DNA from: Paulinella micropora | Taxonomy: Eukaryota > Cercozoa > Imbricatea > Euglyphida > Paulinellidae | NCBI GenBank assembly: GCA_019918135.1 | Contig: WBZZ01000340.1 | Coordinates: forward strand, 1-64,000 | Direction: 5' to 3' | Length of the DNA: 64,000 bases | Part shown: piece by piece, positions 11,020 to 20,647 of the stretch | How positions within the stretch are numbered: the stretch's first letter is position 1 | Layout of the letters: the number at the start of each line of letters is the position of its first letter | The notes under the pieces: generated by a model | The model's input: only the letters and a program-made list of their open reading frames with translations | The model's database searches: none | What the model was told of the DNA's origin: nothing | Translations under genes and position numbers: made by a program

Positions 11020-13232
11020 ATGGCAAAGTGGGCCGCGAGTGGCCGGCTTGGCGCGGAGCCCAACCACCGTCCGGTCGTGACGATCGACCCCAGGCCGCCC
11101 CAGGAGGTGATCGACGCTTTTAACAACACCACGCTCGAGGAGATACGCGCGGGCCAGAAGCCGGTGCCGGTCTGGCCGGAACGACTGCCGCTCAAGACCA
11201 AGATGAGCGCCGCGGAATGGGTAGACCTGCGGGACAACTTCGTGGCCAGCCTCGCCGAGCTGCGGGACCGTTACCGGGACCAGGTGCTCGACCGCATGCA
11301 CCTTTGTGCTTGCGGCGTGGACCCTGCCCTCCACGAACCCTCGCCCGTGCTCGCCAAGATCATCTCGGGACGCCGGGGCCACTGGTCGGAATTCCTGACC
11401 AAAGAAAACAGCGACGACCACCAGTTTGCGCACCTGCTGTACGTGAACAGCGGCCTGGACAAAACAAAGCTGCTCAAGAGAAACAAGGCCTCGGAGTTGA
11501 ACTTTATCATCGTGGAGCAAGAGGGCGGCGGCCTGCTTTTCCCCGCCAGCTCCGCCGACGTGGTAGGCCGCAAGACCACCACGCTGCGCAAGGTCCTGTT
11601 CGGCGACGAAGACAGGTGGATCAAATCGATCGTGACCAAGACAGAAGGGCCTTTCCCTACGTGCCTGCTGGCCTTCTGTGCGACTCTGCTGAGGCTGCGG
11701 CGAGACGTGGAGCAGTTCCTGCCGTTCATCAACGACCTGGTAGACGCGGCCAGGCCAGGGCTGAGTTCACGCAGCAGAGACTACACGGACTTTGTAGTCG
11801 AGTGGCTGATCTTGGCCTCGGTAAAAGAGGTACAAGACAAATCCAAACAGCCCTCGCGCTGTGTCTGGGGAGAAGACTTTGTGCGCAGGTGGTTCACGGA
11901 AGGAGGCAGCTACTTCCGCGACAGGGACGTGAACGCCAGGGGGCCCTGCAGACCAGCAAAGCGACCATGGCCAACCTCAAGAACAGGCACGTGCTCTACT
12001 TGGACCCCTGGTGCGCGTTCTTGGACGAGCTCTACCGGGCCATGCTCGCGGAGGCAGACTGCTTTGAGTCGGCTGAGGCCAAGCGCACCAACGACGGCCC
12101 GTTTGCGCCTAGCGAGAGGCACCCGCTGTGGGCCCTGCAGTCCTTTCTGCTACTGTCTATCCTCGGCTGTCGCATGGCCGAACTGTGGAAGTTCAGCGAG
12201 TTCTTGCCGGTGGAGGACGACCAGTACATAACGTTTACGGAGATCGGCCGCAACAAGCATGTCTTGCAACACCGGGCGGCGAAAAAGGGAGCGGACCCCC
12301 GACGGGACCCGGACGAGCAAAGCGATTACCAGGACTCTATCTATGTCGGCAAACCCATCGCTTTACCCACGGCCTCGTCGGCCGGAGTGCTGAGAATCTA
12401 CCGGCACATGATCTACGGCACCGAGAACCACTTTAAGCACCGAGCGAAAATAGCGCCTGATGCCAGCATGCTGCTGAAAGGCGACAGGCCCAAGTCAGAT
12501 TACCTGAGCTGGACGACGCACCGAGCAGAGATCCTGGCCGAAGAGGACAACCAGCCCATTGCCATGCCGCCCACGAAAAAAATGAAGGTCAGCACGCTGC
12601 CCTGGATGAAGTCCCTGGTGAACGCCGGCCACAAGAAGAACATCGAACGGCCCAGCCAAGTGTTGCCTAACAGCCACGTGTCCGCGGCCATGAAAGGCGG
12701 AGGATTTAAGAACACGTTCGAAGACCTGACACACCTCTACCAAGAGCGCGCCCACAGCAAATTCCGCATCAGCTACCCGCACCTGCTGCGAGCCATCTAC
12801 GCCAACGTGGCCTGGGAACTTTACGGCAACCAGTCGCTCGTGGCCAGGCCGGTGTTTTTCAGCCGGGTTTTGGGGCACACGCTCGAGTACGAAAACAAAG
12901 AAGAAGGGATCGGCAATCTCAAAACGCAGATGTTTTATGACAAGGTGAAGGTGATGAGCAAGGCAGTGCCCTCACTGCACGAGCCGGACTTGCTCAAGAT
13001 TGTGCAGGCCATTGTGCAACAGGGCGAAAGGCTGGCCTCGGACTATGCCCGGGTCCTGGGTGACCTGAAATACGTAATCCCGCCTAGGCTCACGCAGCTG
13101 CCCGCGAGACCAGAGCCGAACGGATTTGCAACAGCGCAAATTGCAACCATGCCAAGAACTGCGCCGGCCCGGTTTTTGGCGCGGGACTGTCGATTCTATT
13201 TTTTCCGTGAAAGCCTCTTACCGTTTCGCTAG
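11020..13232 (+). pseudogene. Tyrosine recombinase, possibly telomere-resolvase-like (broken)
   Basis: This is a long protein of about 730 codons starting MAKWAASGRLGAEPN. The catalytic region near its C-terminus has the tyrosine recombinase pattern: an Arg in ILGCRMAELWKF (codon near 12,171), H-L-L-R in SYPHLLRAIYANVAW (near 12,780), L-G-H in SRVLGHT (near 12,875) and a candidate Tyr nucleophile in TQMFYDKVKV (near 12,936). The large N-terminal part and the form of the HxxR segment recall protelomerases, which cut and rejoin hairpin ends; a plain integrase is the alternative. Either role would fit an element with long inverted termini. The copy is broken, with one or two breaks. Confidence 0.65.
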
Positions 13233-13417
13233 TCATGCCGCTACGGCCCTTGATACGGCTGATCCTACACCAGCCGCTCAGATCACGCGGTTTACACAAT
13301 TGTGTTAAGAGATTCAAGAACCAAAAGCTCATAATCTGACTTTTATTGAAGTCAGAAAGTGAAAAGCAGAGCAAGGTCGAAGCCCTTGCAATTTTTTTTG
13401 CCGCGCCGCTAATTACG
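13233..13417. other. Gap between recombinase and next gene
   Basis: An A/T-rich gap with no supported gene. It may hold the terminator of the recombinase gene and the promoter of the next gene. Confidence 0.35.
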
Positions 13418-13975
13418 ATGAGTTGCGACAAACCGTGCCGAGTGGCACCTGACGGGAAAATTTCGCTCGTTGATTTTGCCGGGAAAACGTTTCCTTTTTT
13501 GACTCCTAGCCGTTGCGCGGAACGGATCCGCAGGCACCTCCAGCTACACCCCTACCGGCTAACCAACGGCCACATTTCGAGATTCAAATTCCCGAAACAG
13601 CGCGGCCAGCGCTGTGGCACGTGGGTCTGCGCGCCCGAAGTAGCAGTCGAGGTCATGGGCCAGTTTGCGTCGGACTGGAACGTGCGGCCCTCACGGCGGA
13701 CACAGCCCAGGGTCAGTAACAAGCCCCTTGAACCAAGCGTCGCCACTGCCGTGAGCTATCTCGAGGGCGTCCGCGACGGATTTGCAGTTCTTGGACAGTT
13801 CGCTCCAGACACAACAAGCATGCTCCAGCCTGCTCTGGACGAGACAGTTAGTGCAATTGACACCGAAGAAGAGGCAGTGCCTCCTTTCAAGCTCCTGACC
13901 CCTGTTCTGACTTACGAGCAGGACGGGGAAGAAGAAAACGAACTTGAGAGCGTCGCAGAGCATTTTTCGTTTTAA
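13418..13975 (+). CDS. Hypothetical protein, possible DNA-binding N-terminal domain
   Basis: This is an open frame of 185 residues from MSCDKPCRVAPDG. A longer in-frame start at 13,346 would add 24 residues but lies in A/T-rich promoter-like DNA. The N-terminal half is basic and contains LTPSRCAERIRRHLQLHPYR, then GHISRFKFPKQRGQRCGTW and CAPEVAVEVMGQF, a layout that could be a small DNA-binding module. The C-terminal half is acidic (EEEAVPPF, DGEEENELESVAE). No family could be named. A TTTAATTAAA palindrome sits at its stop codon, shared with the end of the convergent F-box gene. It looks whole. Confidence 0.55.
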   Translation: MSCDKPCRVAPDGKISLVDFAGKTFPFLTPSRCAERIRRHLQLHPYRLTNGHISRFKFPKQRGQRCGTWVCAPEVAVEVMGQFASDWNVRPSRRTQPRVSNKPLEPSVATAVSYLEGVRDGFAVLGQFAPDTTSMLQPALDETVSAIDTEEEAVPPFKLLTPVLTYEQDGEEENELESVAEHFSF

Positions 13976-13993
13976 TTAAAAAATCAAGAAGAT

Positions 13994-14572
13994 TTAAAAA
14001 TCCGTAATGTACAGCTCCCTGTTGAACCGGGGCTTGAACCGGGCGGCAGTCTCTTCTGCTCCCGTCAGCCACAAATAACTGGTCCACTTGTCTACTTGCA
14101 GCACGGGCCAGCCCGCGTCCTCGTACGCCAGCCGGAAGCGGTAGGCCGGTATATACGCCAGCGCTACAATAGAGTCTCGCGTCGTCCTGGGCACGGGGAA
14201 AGACGTGCGGCCCATGCGCCTGCACGCGGCAAAGGGCGTGATCACCCGGTCGCGGTGGTGGAACACGAAGCAGGTGCCACAGTAGCCCTCGACCGTCCTC
14301 TTTTGGGTGCAGGTAAAGCAGATGTGCTCGCTCTTGCGCGACACGGTGTTGATTAGGCGCGGCAGCGACTTGGTGTCGTACTTGAAAGTAGCGTTCAGGA
14401 ACTTGTGCAGGCCGGACAGCTCGCCGTTCTGCACTTTGCGCCGCTTCCACCGGCCGCGCGCGAACCGGCTCGTGTGCGTTTTGAGGTGGCGGATCGTGTG
14501 CGCGACCTCGCCGACGCAGAGGTAAGAAAACACTTCCACCAAGAGATCAGCTGGTAGTGCGGCTAGTATCAT
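13994..14572 (-). CDS. F-box-like protein with a zinc-binding Cys cluster
   Basis: This is an open frame of 192 residues. It begins with MILAALPADLLVEVFSYL, the classic start of an F-box (L-P-x-x-L-x-x-x-I/V-F-x-Y-L), which in host and viral proteins binds Skp1 in SCF ubiquitin ligases. The middle has CFTCTQKRTVEGYCGTC, two Cys pairs likely to bind zinc, with HH shortly after. The C-terminal part has an aromatic strand-rich region (AYIPAYRFRLAYEDAGWPV) that could be the substrate-binding part. F-box proteins are used by several large DNA viruses to redirect host ubiquitination; that role is inferred here. It looks whole. Confidence 0.6.
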   Translation of the reverse strand: MILAALPADLLVEVFSYLCVGEVAHTIRHLKTHTSRFARGRWKRRKVQNGELSGLHKFLNATFKYDTKSLPRLINTVSRKSEHICFTCTQKRTVEGYCGTCFVFHHRDRVITPFAACRRMGRTSFPVPRTTRDSIVALAYIPAYRFRLAYEDAGWPVLQVDKWTSYLWLTGAEETAARFKPRFNRELYITDF

Positions 14573-14707
14573 TTTTGGCTTTTTTTAACTATAAGGAATA
14601 GAACTTTTTGTTTTTTTTGGGGCAGCTGTGGCCACCCTCCCCTTGGTATTACGGGCCAAGCGTGCCCCGCGCTTTAAGAGCTGTCGTAACCGTTGGCGGG
14701 CGGACCG

Positions 14708-15949
14708 TTACCTATGATGGCGCGAACGGCTTGACCGTGGTCCGGCGTTGGTGTACATGAAATTGGGCTTGAACGGTGCAGCTTGCAGCTGGTTCTGCTG
14801 CGCAAACCGCTCTGCTGCCAACTTTCGGCGTCCCGGTTTGCTGGTCCAGCTTCTGGAGGATCTCCTTGTCCTTTGGGCCATGGTCTTGCCGTCCTTTCTG
14901 AGGCGCTGTCTCGCTCTGTCGCCGTAGAAAACATTCTTTGCATCATTTCTCGCTCTTGCGGACATGCCCTTGAGCGAAGTCGGCAGCCAGCTCGGAGCGC
15001 GGTACGCCAGCTGTTTGAGGCGCTCCTGCTTCTGGATGTCCGCACGGCTCGGCGGCTTGGGCGGGTCCGGCCCTCTGAGGAGGACTTCGCCATCTGGTAA
15101 CGAAGCTGGAGCGACCCAGGACTTATAGTTTAACTCGAGCCGGTCGATGTGCTCGTGGTAAACCATGCCGCATGCCGCGTTCCCACGTTGCGCTCATCCG
15201 TGCATTGGCAAAGTGAGCCAAGAACTCCTTTTTAGGAAAGAGCTGATCGTAGTTTTCCCATAGGTTGGTAAGGGTCCTCTGCACTTTCGAGTTGAACATG
15301 ATGCAATGTGACGTCTGTTTGCGCATAATCGGCGATACGGAGTTCCGCCCGTCAGGTACTGCACCGCGATGAAGATCGTGATATTATAATGGCGGTATGT
15401 ACCAAAGAAGTTCTGCATCCAGCGGTCGGTGCTGTCTATGATGCCGACCAAATCGTCAAAACAATGAACGACGGCTCCAGGTACTTGTTCTCGAGATAGC
15501 GCTTCTTGAGGTTTTCCACGTAGTTCTGCAAGATGTCCATCCTGAACCCTTCGTAGATCTTGCAGTGCTGCTTGCTCGCAAAATGAAAAGAAAAACTGTT
15601 CTTGAACTTGGTGCGGACCATGACCAGGCCGTACTGGAACGGGTCTTTCTTGCGCGCACACAGGCTGTACAGGAGCCATTTCAGGAAATGTGTCTTGCCG
15701 CGTTCCGACTTGCCGACTAGCACGAACAGCTGCCCCGCCCCTTTTCGCGCGGGTAGAAGACTTCGATGTTCCGCTTGAACTCGGTCGGCTGCAGCTGCTC
15801 TGCCGGCTGCTGCTTCTTCTTCTTCTTGCCCTTGTCTTTCTGCTTGTCGACATAGTCAAGTATCTTCTCCTCGATTGTCTTCTCGCCCAGCTGCTGTTCC
15901 GGCTCCGGCAGCCGTTCGACCGGGCCTTCCGCTGCTGCTGCTGCATCAT
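14708..15949 (-). pseudogene. A32-like genome packaging ATPase (broken)
   Basis: This FtsK/HerA-type ATPase pumps viral DNA into capsids and is a hallmark gene. Visible are Walker A MLVGKSERGKTHFLKW (near 15,700), an acidic Walker B region with FDDLVGIID (near 15,455), the family signature TYRHYNITIFIAVQYL (near 15,380), then MFNSKVQRTLTNLWENYDQL (near 15,270) and an HEHIDRLELNYKSW segment. A long basic tail follows, and the N-terminal part is rich in Gln, Lys and Arg. The gene lies between the F-box gene and a small basic-protein gene on the opposite strand. The copy has about four breaks. The identification is firm. Confidence 0.88.
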
Positions 15950-15982
15950 TTTTTTAAACTTCTCCCGAATATTAAAAAAAAG

Positions 15983-16126
15983 ATGCCGCTGATCACCGAC
16001 AGGACTCGCTTGCTAGTCAACCAGGCCGAACCAGCCAGGGCGGCAGTGGAGGCCGCGCTGTCTGCCAAGAAGCCCAAAAAAACGAAGAAGAAGAAGCCAG
16101 CGGACGTTGTTAAGAAGGGCAAGTGA
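15983..16126 (+). CDS. Small lysine-rich basic protein
   Basis: This is a 47-residue open frame beginning MPLITDRTRLLVNQAE and ending in a run rich in lysine (AKKPKKTKKKKPADVVKKGK). It starts 34 bp from the divergent packaging ATPase and is preceded by an A/T-rich promoter-like stretch. Such short basic proteins can condense DNA in virions. This role is inferred from composition only. It looks whole. Confidence 0.45.
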   Translation: MPLITDRTRLLVNQAEPARAAVEAALSAKKPKKTKKKKPADVVKKGK

Positions 16127-16170
16127 GATTTTTTTAATTTTCGTTGCACAGATTTTGACAGAAGGAAAAC

Positions 16171-17249
16171 ATGAAGCCCTGGCGCAAGAGGCACGCCGGC
16201 CGCGCTTTTACCAGCGATGCGCCGTTCCCTTCAAGAAGCAGCGCACCGGCTTTGTGGCGGCGGGTCGGCCGAGATGGCGGCCAAGACCAGGGAAATTATG
16301 AAATATGCCAACCCACAGCTCTCGCCGTGCTGGATGCGGTCGCGCCTGCTGCCAGCACTGGCTCGCCAATCCCCACCGCTCCGCCGCTGTCGGCGACTGG
16401 CACAGGCTCGTCAATCCCCACCGCCCCGCCGCTGTCGGCGACCGGCGCAGGCCCGTCAATCCCCATCGCCCCGCCGCTACCGGCCGACACAGGCGCGAAG
16501 GCAGACACGAAAGCTGCCGCGGGTGCATCGACGCTGGACTCCATCGACTCGGAACAGAAGCTCTGGGAGCTGGCGTCCAGAATGTCTGGCCGTCCAATCG
16601 AAGAGCTGAAAAAAGAAAAGGCGACAAACGCGATGCATGCTAAGTACGAAGAGCTGCGCCAAAAACGAGACGACGGGTCATAACAAAAGAGGAGTATTCC
16701 AGGCAGTTTAAGGAGGCGTACAAGGAATGGAGAAAAGAAATTATCAAGGCGACTTCGGACCCGACAGAGGCGCTGATGCAGTCCATCAAGGCCGGCAAGA
16801 AGCTCAAGAAAGTCGACCAAAAGACACAAAAAGCGGCGCCGACAGATCCACAAGACGCGATTAATCAAGCGATCAAGGCGGGCGGTAAGCTTAAGAAAGT
16901 CGACGCAGCGGCGCACACGGCCGCTAAAAAGGCAGCTGAAGAGAAAGAAAAAGCCGAGAAGCCCACTGTGATGGACCAGCTCAAGAAGGGCACTCAACTC
17001 AAGAAAGCAGACCTGAAGACACAGGAAGCTATACACCAAGTGGCAGCGTACCAAGCGAACAAGACTCCCAAACAAGAAGAGAAACTGAGGGCCTGGTCCC
17101 ACAAGCTGGGCGAAGCGATAACCGAGCTTGAGGCACAGATCAAGAAAGAGGAAGACCTTCACGGCAAGTCGGACGAGACGGAAGCCATAAGAAAGAAAAA
17201 GAACAGGCTGGTGGCCAGGAAGAAGATCATAGACGAGGGGCTCAGGTGA
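16171..17249 (+). pseudogene. Proline-rich protein with three WH2-type actin-binding motifs (broken)
   Basis: The N-terminal part has three proline-rich repeats (PIPTAPPLSATGTGSS, SIPTAPPLSATGAGPS, SIPIAPPLPADTG, 16,365-16,490). Downstream are three motifs matching the WH2 consensus (helix, then I-x-x-G-x-x-L-K-K-V): LMQSIKAGKKLKKVD near 16,775, INQAIKAGGKLKKVD near 16,860 and VMDQLKKGTQLKKAD near 16,975. The rest is charged coiled coil. WH2 domains bind monomeric actin, and tandem WH2 with a Pro-rich region is the layout of actin nucleators and of the baculovirus P78/83 protein. An actin-assembly effector for virion movement is the natural inference. The copy has about one break. Confidence 0.7.
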
Positions 17250-17292
17250 TGATGATTTTTTTTTCCTGTCAGACTAAATTAAAAAAACCAGT

Positions 17293-18695
17293 ATGTACGT
17301 CAAGAAGGCGGCCGGTGGTAGCTGGACGGGCCGGCCCAACGGGCGGTTCTTCGACAACCGGCCCTTGCCGTTCAAACAAAAGAGCCAGAACAGCAGCGGC
17401 CTGTTCGGGAATTTGGCCAAGGCCCAGGCGCTCATGAGGCAGGCCTACCACCCGCACGGGCCGGTAGAGGCGTTCGAGCTGGAACTGTTCGAGGAGCCGG
17501 CGGCGGCTGCAGCAGGGGAGCCGGAACCGGCCGCGCCGGCGGCGGCCGCAGAGAAGAAGAAGGAGGCGGCTGCAGAGCACAAGAAGCCAGCGCCGGCGGC
17601 TGCGGAACAGAAGAAGGAAGAGAAGGCGCAAGAGGGGGAAGGCGGCCAGACCGGGATGGACGACGACGAAGAAGAGGAAGAAGAAGAAGAAGAGGCAGGA
17701 GAGAATGGTGGCGGGGAAGTCGAGGACGGCGTCGAGGGCAAGGGCGAGGAAGTCAAGGCTGCAGAGCAACAAGAACTGTCACCAGCGGCAGACCAAGAAC
17801 TAGCGCCAGCTGGCGACGGCCCTGTGTGGACCCGAAGTTACCACAGGACGTCAAGGAAGGCCTAAAAAAGCTGCAGGACAGAAGGGAGGCCTTCGAACGC
17901 AAGAAACAAGAAGACGCCGCGCGCGAGGAACTTAAGCGGCAAGAAGCACTACAGGAGTTCGAGGAGCACAAGAGACAGATCGAAGCGGCACAACGACAGC
18001 AGGTGATAGACGCCCAACTCGCACAGATGCGCGCACAGGCCGAGAGAGTCAAAAAACAGAAAGAGGTCGAGGCTGCCAACATGGCGAGGCTGCAGGAAGA
18101 GAAAAACGCAGCGGAGCTGGTCGCGCTGGCCAAGGAGCAAGAGCGCATAGCCCAGCTACAGCTGGCGGCCAAGACCCAGGCCGCACAGGCCAAACTCAAG
18201 CAGATTCGAGTCGAGCAGGCAAAGGAAGTGAAGGCTAATCTGTTGGAAGCAAACGTCCAGTCTGCACAGGAAATCGAAAAAGCCAAGGCAGACACCGAAA
18301 AGAAACTCAACGAACAGAAAGTGGCGCAGCGGACGCAGGTCCAGATCGAAGAAGCCGAACGGCAGGCAAAGCTCAAGTCAGCACAAATGGAAAACGCAGC
18401 TGCGATGGAAAAGACGCAAAAAGACGCCAAGGCCGCGCTGCAGATCGCGGCGGGCCAGAAGAAGGCGCAGGACAAGGTCTTGCACATCCAGGGCGAAGCC
18501 CAGCGGCTCATGCTGCAATACAACGACAACGGGCAGGCGCCCGCCCAAAGAATCGAGGCCTCCCGCGAGCTTGGACGACTCTTGCTGCAGGCACCGCCGC
18601 CGGCTGCAGCGGGTGCGGCTCCAGTCGAGGTTATCCAGCTGGACAAGCTGCGGGCCCTGATCCAGGAGAACCCGGAGGCCTCTTTCCAGGGATAG
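17293..18695 (+). pseudogene. Ala/Glu-rich and coiled-coil protein, probable structural protein (broken)
   Basis: The protein begins MYVKKAAGGSWTGRPNGRFF. The first third is low complexity: Ala/Pro/Glu/Lys repeats (EEPAAAAAGEPEPAAPAAAA) and an acidic run (DDDEEEEEEEEEAGE). The remainder, about 280 residues, is one long heptad-rich coiled coil of Gln, Ala, Lys and Glu (RQEALQEFEEHKRQIEAAQR). It has no recognisable enzyme motif. Its length and composition suggest a scaffold or tegument-like virion part. The gene at 18,701 follows at once and may originally have been the same gene. About one break. Confidence 0.5.
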
Positions 18696-18700
18696 CCCGG

Positions 18701-19669
18701 ATGTACACTGCCTCGATCGAGCAGTGGGCCCACGACAACAAGATCGCAATCGAGAAGGCGATCAGTGACGCAAAAGCCCAGCTTTCGCGGGTCCTGGGCA
18801 AGCAAGGACTGTCGGACCAAGACCGCAAGGGCGTGCAGACTCTGCGTGACCACCTGCGGATGTACGCAGGGAAAGGGTTCAAGGACCCCGGTAACTGGGA
18901 CGAGCACGAGCTCGCTGACCTGGACGACGAAGACGACGGGGCGGTAGAGGAAGTCGCCGCCGACGACATGGAGGACGAAGAGGAGGGCAGCGGCGACGAC
19001 AACGACACTGACGACGACGTGGACTTTCTCCTGGGAGAGATGAACGAAAAAAGAAAAATGAACGCGGCTAACAAGGAGGAACACGAGCGCAAAAAGAAAC
19101 AATTTGAAGACGCAGAGAAGGCGTCCAAAGCCCTGTTTATCGAGTACCACGCCGAACAGGACCCGGCCAAGAAGGAACTGAAGGCCCTTGAATGGCGCAA
19201 GTCGGTGGAAGACGAGCAGCAGCTGGTGCCCTACGGCGAAAAGCAGCTGGCGGCCGTCAGCGTGCCCAAGCTGCAGCGCATGGTCGACAAAGCCGGCAAC
19301 AAGAACACTTCGCGGGAGCTGGTGCAGATGTTCCTCGTGCCCTACAAGCAAAAGAAGGAGCCGGTGCCAGAGAGCGAACTCAAGGCCATCAGCAGCGGTC
19401 TCGCTAACGAACAAGCCAAAGCTTTCATCCACGCGCTGAAGCAAGAAAACAACAAGCTGGTTACGCAACGGACTAACCAGGCGAGGCGAGCAAAGAACCT
19501 GAAATTCGTAGAAGAAAGGAAAGGAACTGGCGCCAAGAGCAACGCGCAATTGCAGAAAAAGCGAGAACGGCAGCGGAGGGCGGGCGTGAAAAGTAAGAAG
19601 CCTGCTCGCAGCAGCGCGCTCGTGCCCTCTGCCGGCCAAGAAGTCGCGCCGTACGGAGCAGCGCCCTGA
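18701..19669 (+). CDS. Acidic/coiled-coil protein with basic C-terminus
   Basis: This is an open frame of 322 residues from MYTASIEQWAHDNKIAIEKA. It contains a strongly acidic stretch (residues about 75-115; DLDDEDDGAVEEVAADDMED), then a charged helical region, then a globular-looking part (VPKLQRMVDKAGNKNTSREL). The C-terminus is basic (KKRERQRRAGVKSKKPARSS). No family is recognised. It follows the coiled-coil gene within a few bases, so the two are co-transcribed or are parts of one gene. A structural or DNA-packaging role is possible. An AAAAATTAATTAG motif lies just after its stop. Confidence 0.5.
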   Translation: MYTASIEQWAHDNKIAIEKAISDAKAQLSRVLGKQGLSDQDRKGVQTLRDHLRMYAGKGFKDPGNWDEHELADLDDEDDGAVEEVAADDMEDEEEGSGDDNDTDDDVDFLLGEMNEKRKMNAANKEEHERKKKQFEDAEKASKALFIEYHAEQDPAKKELKALEWRKSVEDEQQLVPYGEKQLAAVSVPKLQRMVDKAGNKNTSRELVQMFLVPYKQKKEPVPESELKAISSGLANEQAKAFIHALKQENNKLVTQRTNQARRAKNLKFVEERKGTGAKSNAQLQKKRERQRRAGVKSKKPARSSALVPSAGQEVAPYGAAP

Positions 19670-19672
19670 AAA

Positions 19673-19684
19673 AAAATTAATTAG
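19673..19684. promoter_or_regulatory. Example of the TTAATTAA-like intergenic motif
   Basis: AAAAATTAATTAG sits in the short gap between two rightward genes. Similar words occur at 7773-7782, 13,971-13,980, 19,971-19,980, 20,609-20,626, 31,265-31,273, 33,564-33,574, 36,291-36,300, 40,894-40,906 and 46,193-46,204. They lie in gene gaps and never clearly inside genes, so they are candidate promoter or termination signals of the virus-like element. Confidence 0.5.
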
Positions 19685-19707
19685 TGTTGACGTTCAATAA
19701 CGACGGT

Positions 19708-19974
19708 ATGCAACACCTGGCCTTCTTCGACCCGACCTTGGCCCTGGCCTTGGGCAAAGTCAACGAGGCACAGTCGCGCGTCGCGGGGCAGAAACGCCGA
19801 CAGCAAGAGGACGCCGAAAAAAAGGCGATCGAGGTCCTGCAGACTACCGTGGCCGAAGCGCCCATTGAGAAAGTGTTTAAGCAGCCCGCCATTGCCGATG
19901 CCACCATCTTGCTAGAAGTGACACCGGAACAAGCCGCCCGCTGCGAACAGCAGCTGATTGGCGGCGGCAAATAA
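19708..19974 (+). CDS. Small helical protein, unknown
   Basis: This is an open frame of 88 residues from MQHLAFFDPTLALALGK; an in-frame ATT/ATG region upstream (19,684) could lengthen it slightly. A charged helix (GQKRRQQEDAEKKAIEVLQT) is followed by a short mixed segment ending in GGGK. No family is recognised. It is flanked on both sides by TAATTAA-type motifs, marking it as a separate transcription unit. It looks whole. Confidence 0.45.
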   Translation: MQHLAFFDPTLALALGKVNEAQSRVAGQKRRQQEDAEKKAIEVLQTTVAEAPIEKVFKQPAIADATILLEVTPEQAARCEQQLIGGGK

Positions 19975-20016
19975 TTAAATTTTTTTTTTCTTGTCGGGTG
20001 ATTGTTATATACGACC

Positions 20017-20608
20017 ATGAGCAACCGAGGCACTGTCGTGCCGCTAGTTAACACCGGCGAAGAGAAGTCGGCGGCCGCCCAGGCCAACCAGGTCGAGCAT
20101 GGTACCGAGACCGGCCGATTATCCAGACCGACTCGCTCGCTACCAGCTCGATCATCTACTCGGCCCTGTCGGCCGCGGGCCCAGGCGCCGGGCAGGCACC
20201 CTCGGCCAGATGAAGGAGGTGGCACAGCGCCTGTCGCAGAACTCACTAGCCCCTTGGTACAAAGGAGCGGTCCTGCTCGTTGGTAAACCCATGGAGATCC
20301 AGGCGGTGTATGGAGCAGAGTTCCGTAAGAAGAACTGTGCCGCTGACATCAACGGCGCCGCGCCTGCCGACTGGGGTGATGACGGTGCCAACATGTTGCC
20401 CTGGCTTACGGAGCTCCGAAGAACGTATGGCAACGGGTGGGAAGGCTGTATGCAAGTGGCAGCTTTCGTGGAACAGTACCAATCGGCCAAGCTCCGTGAC
20501 CAGCAATGGGCGGCTATCCCTGCAGTTTCTACCCTCGATCGCGAGAATGGGTCCGTGCGCGGCTGGACCACCATCCACGAGGCCGGAAATGCGCACCTGA
20601 TCGGATAG
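20017..20608 (+). pseudogene. Hypothetical protein (broken)
   Basis: The gene starts MSNRGTVVPLVNTGEEKSAA after an A/T-rich gap and ends shortly before a TTAATCTTAATT motif. The C-terminal part is rich in Trp, Gly and Ala (NSLAPWYKGAVLLVGKPME, then GNGWEGCMQVAAFVEQYQSA). No known family is recognised. By position among virion-type genes, it may be structural. One or two breaks. Confidence 0.4.
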
Positions 20609-20647
20609 AAAAATTAATCTTAATTGTACAAAGGACAAAGGGAGAGC

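Noticed and set aside
10215-11123. Rightward open frame of 302 codons overlapping the VLTF3-like gene
   Set aside because: The translation is Pro/Arg-rich and lacks motifs, while the other frame has the full VLTF3 signature.
17753-19639. Long leftward open frame of 628 codons
   Set aside because: It is the antisense shadow of the coiled-coil genes; Ala/Gln/Lys codon bias keeps stops away and its translation is Ser/Cys/Leu-rich without domains.
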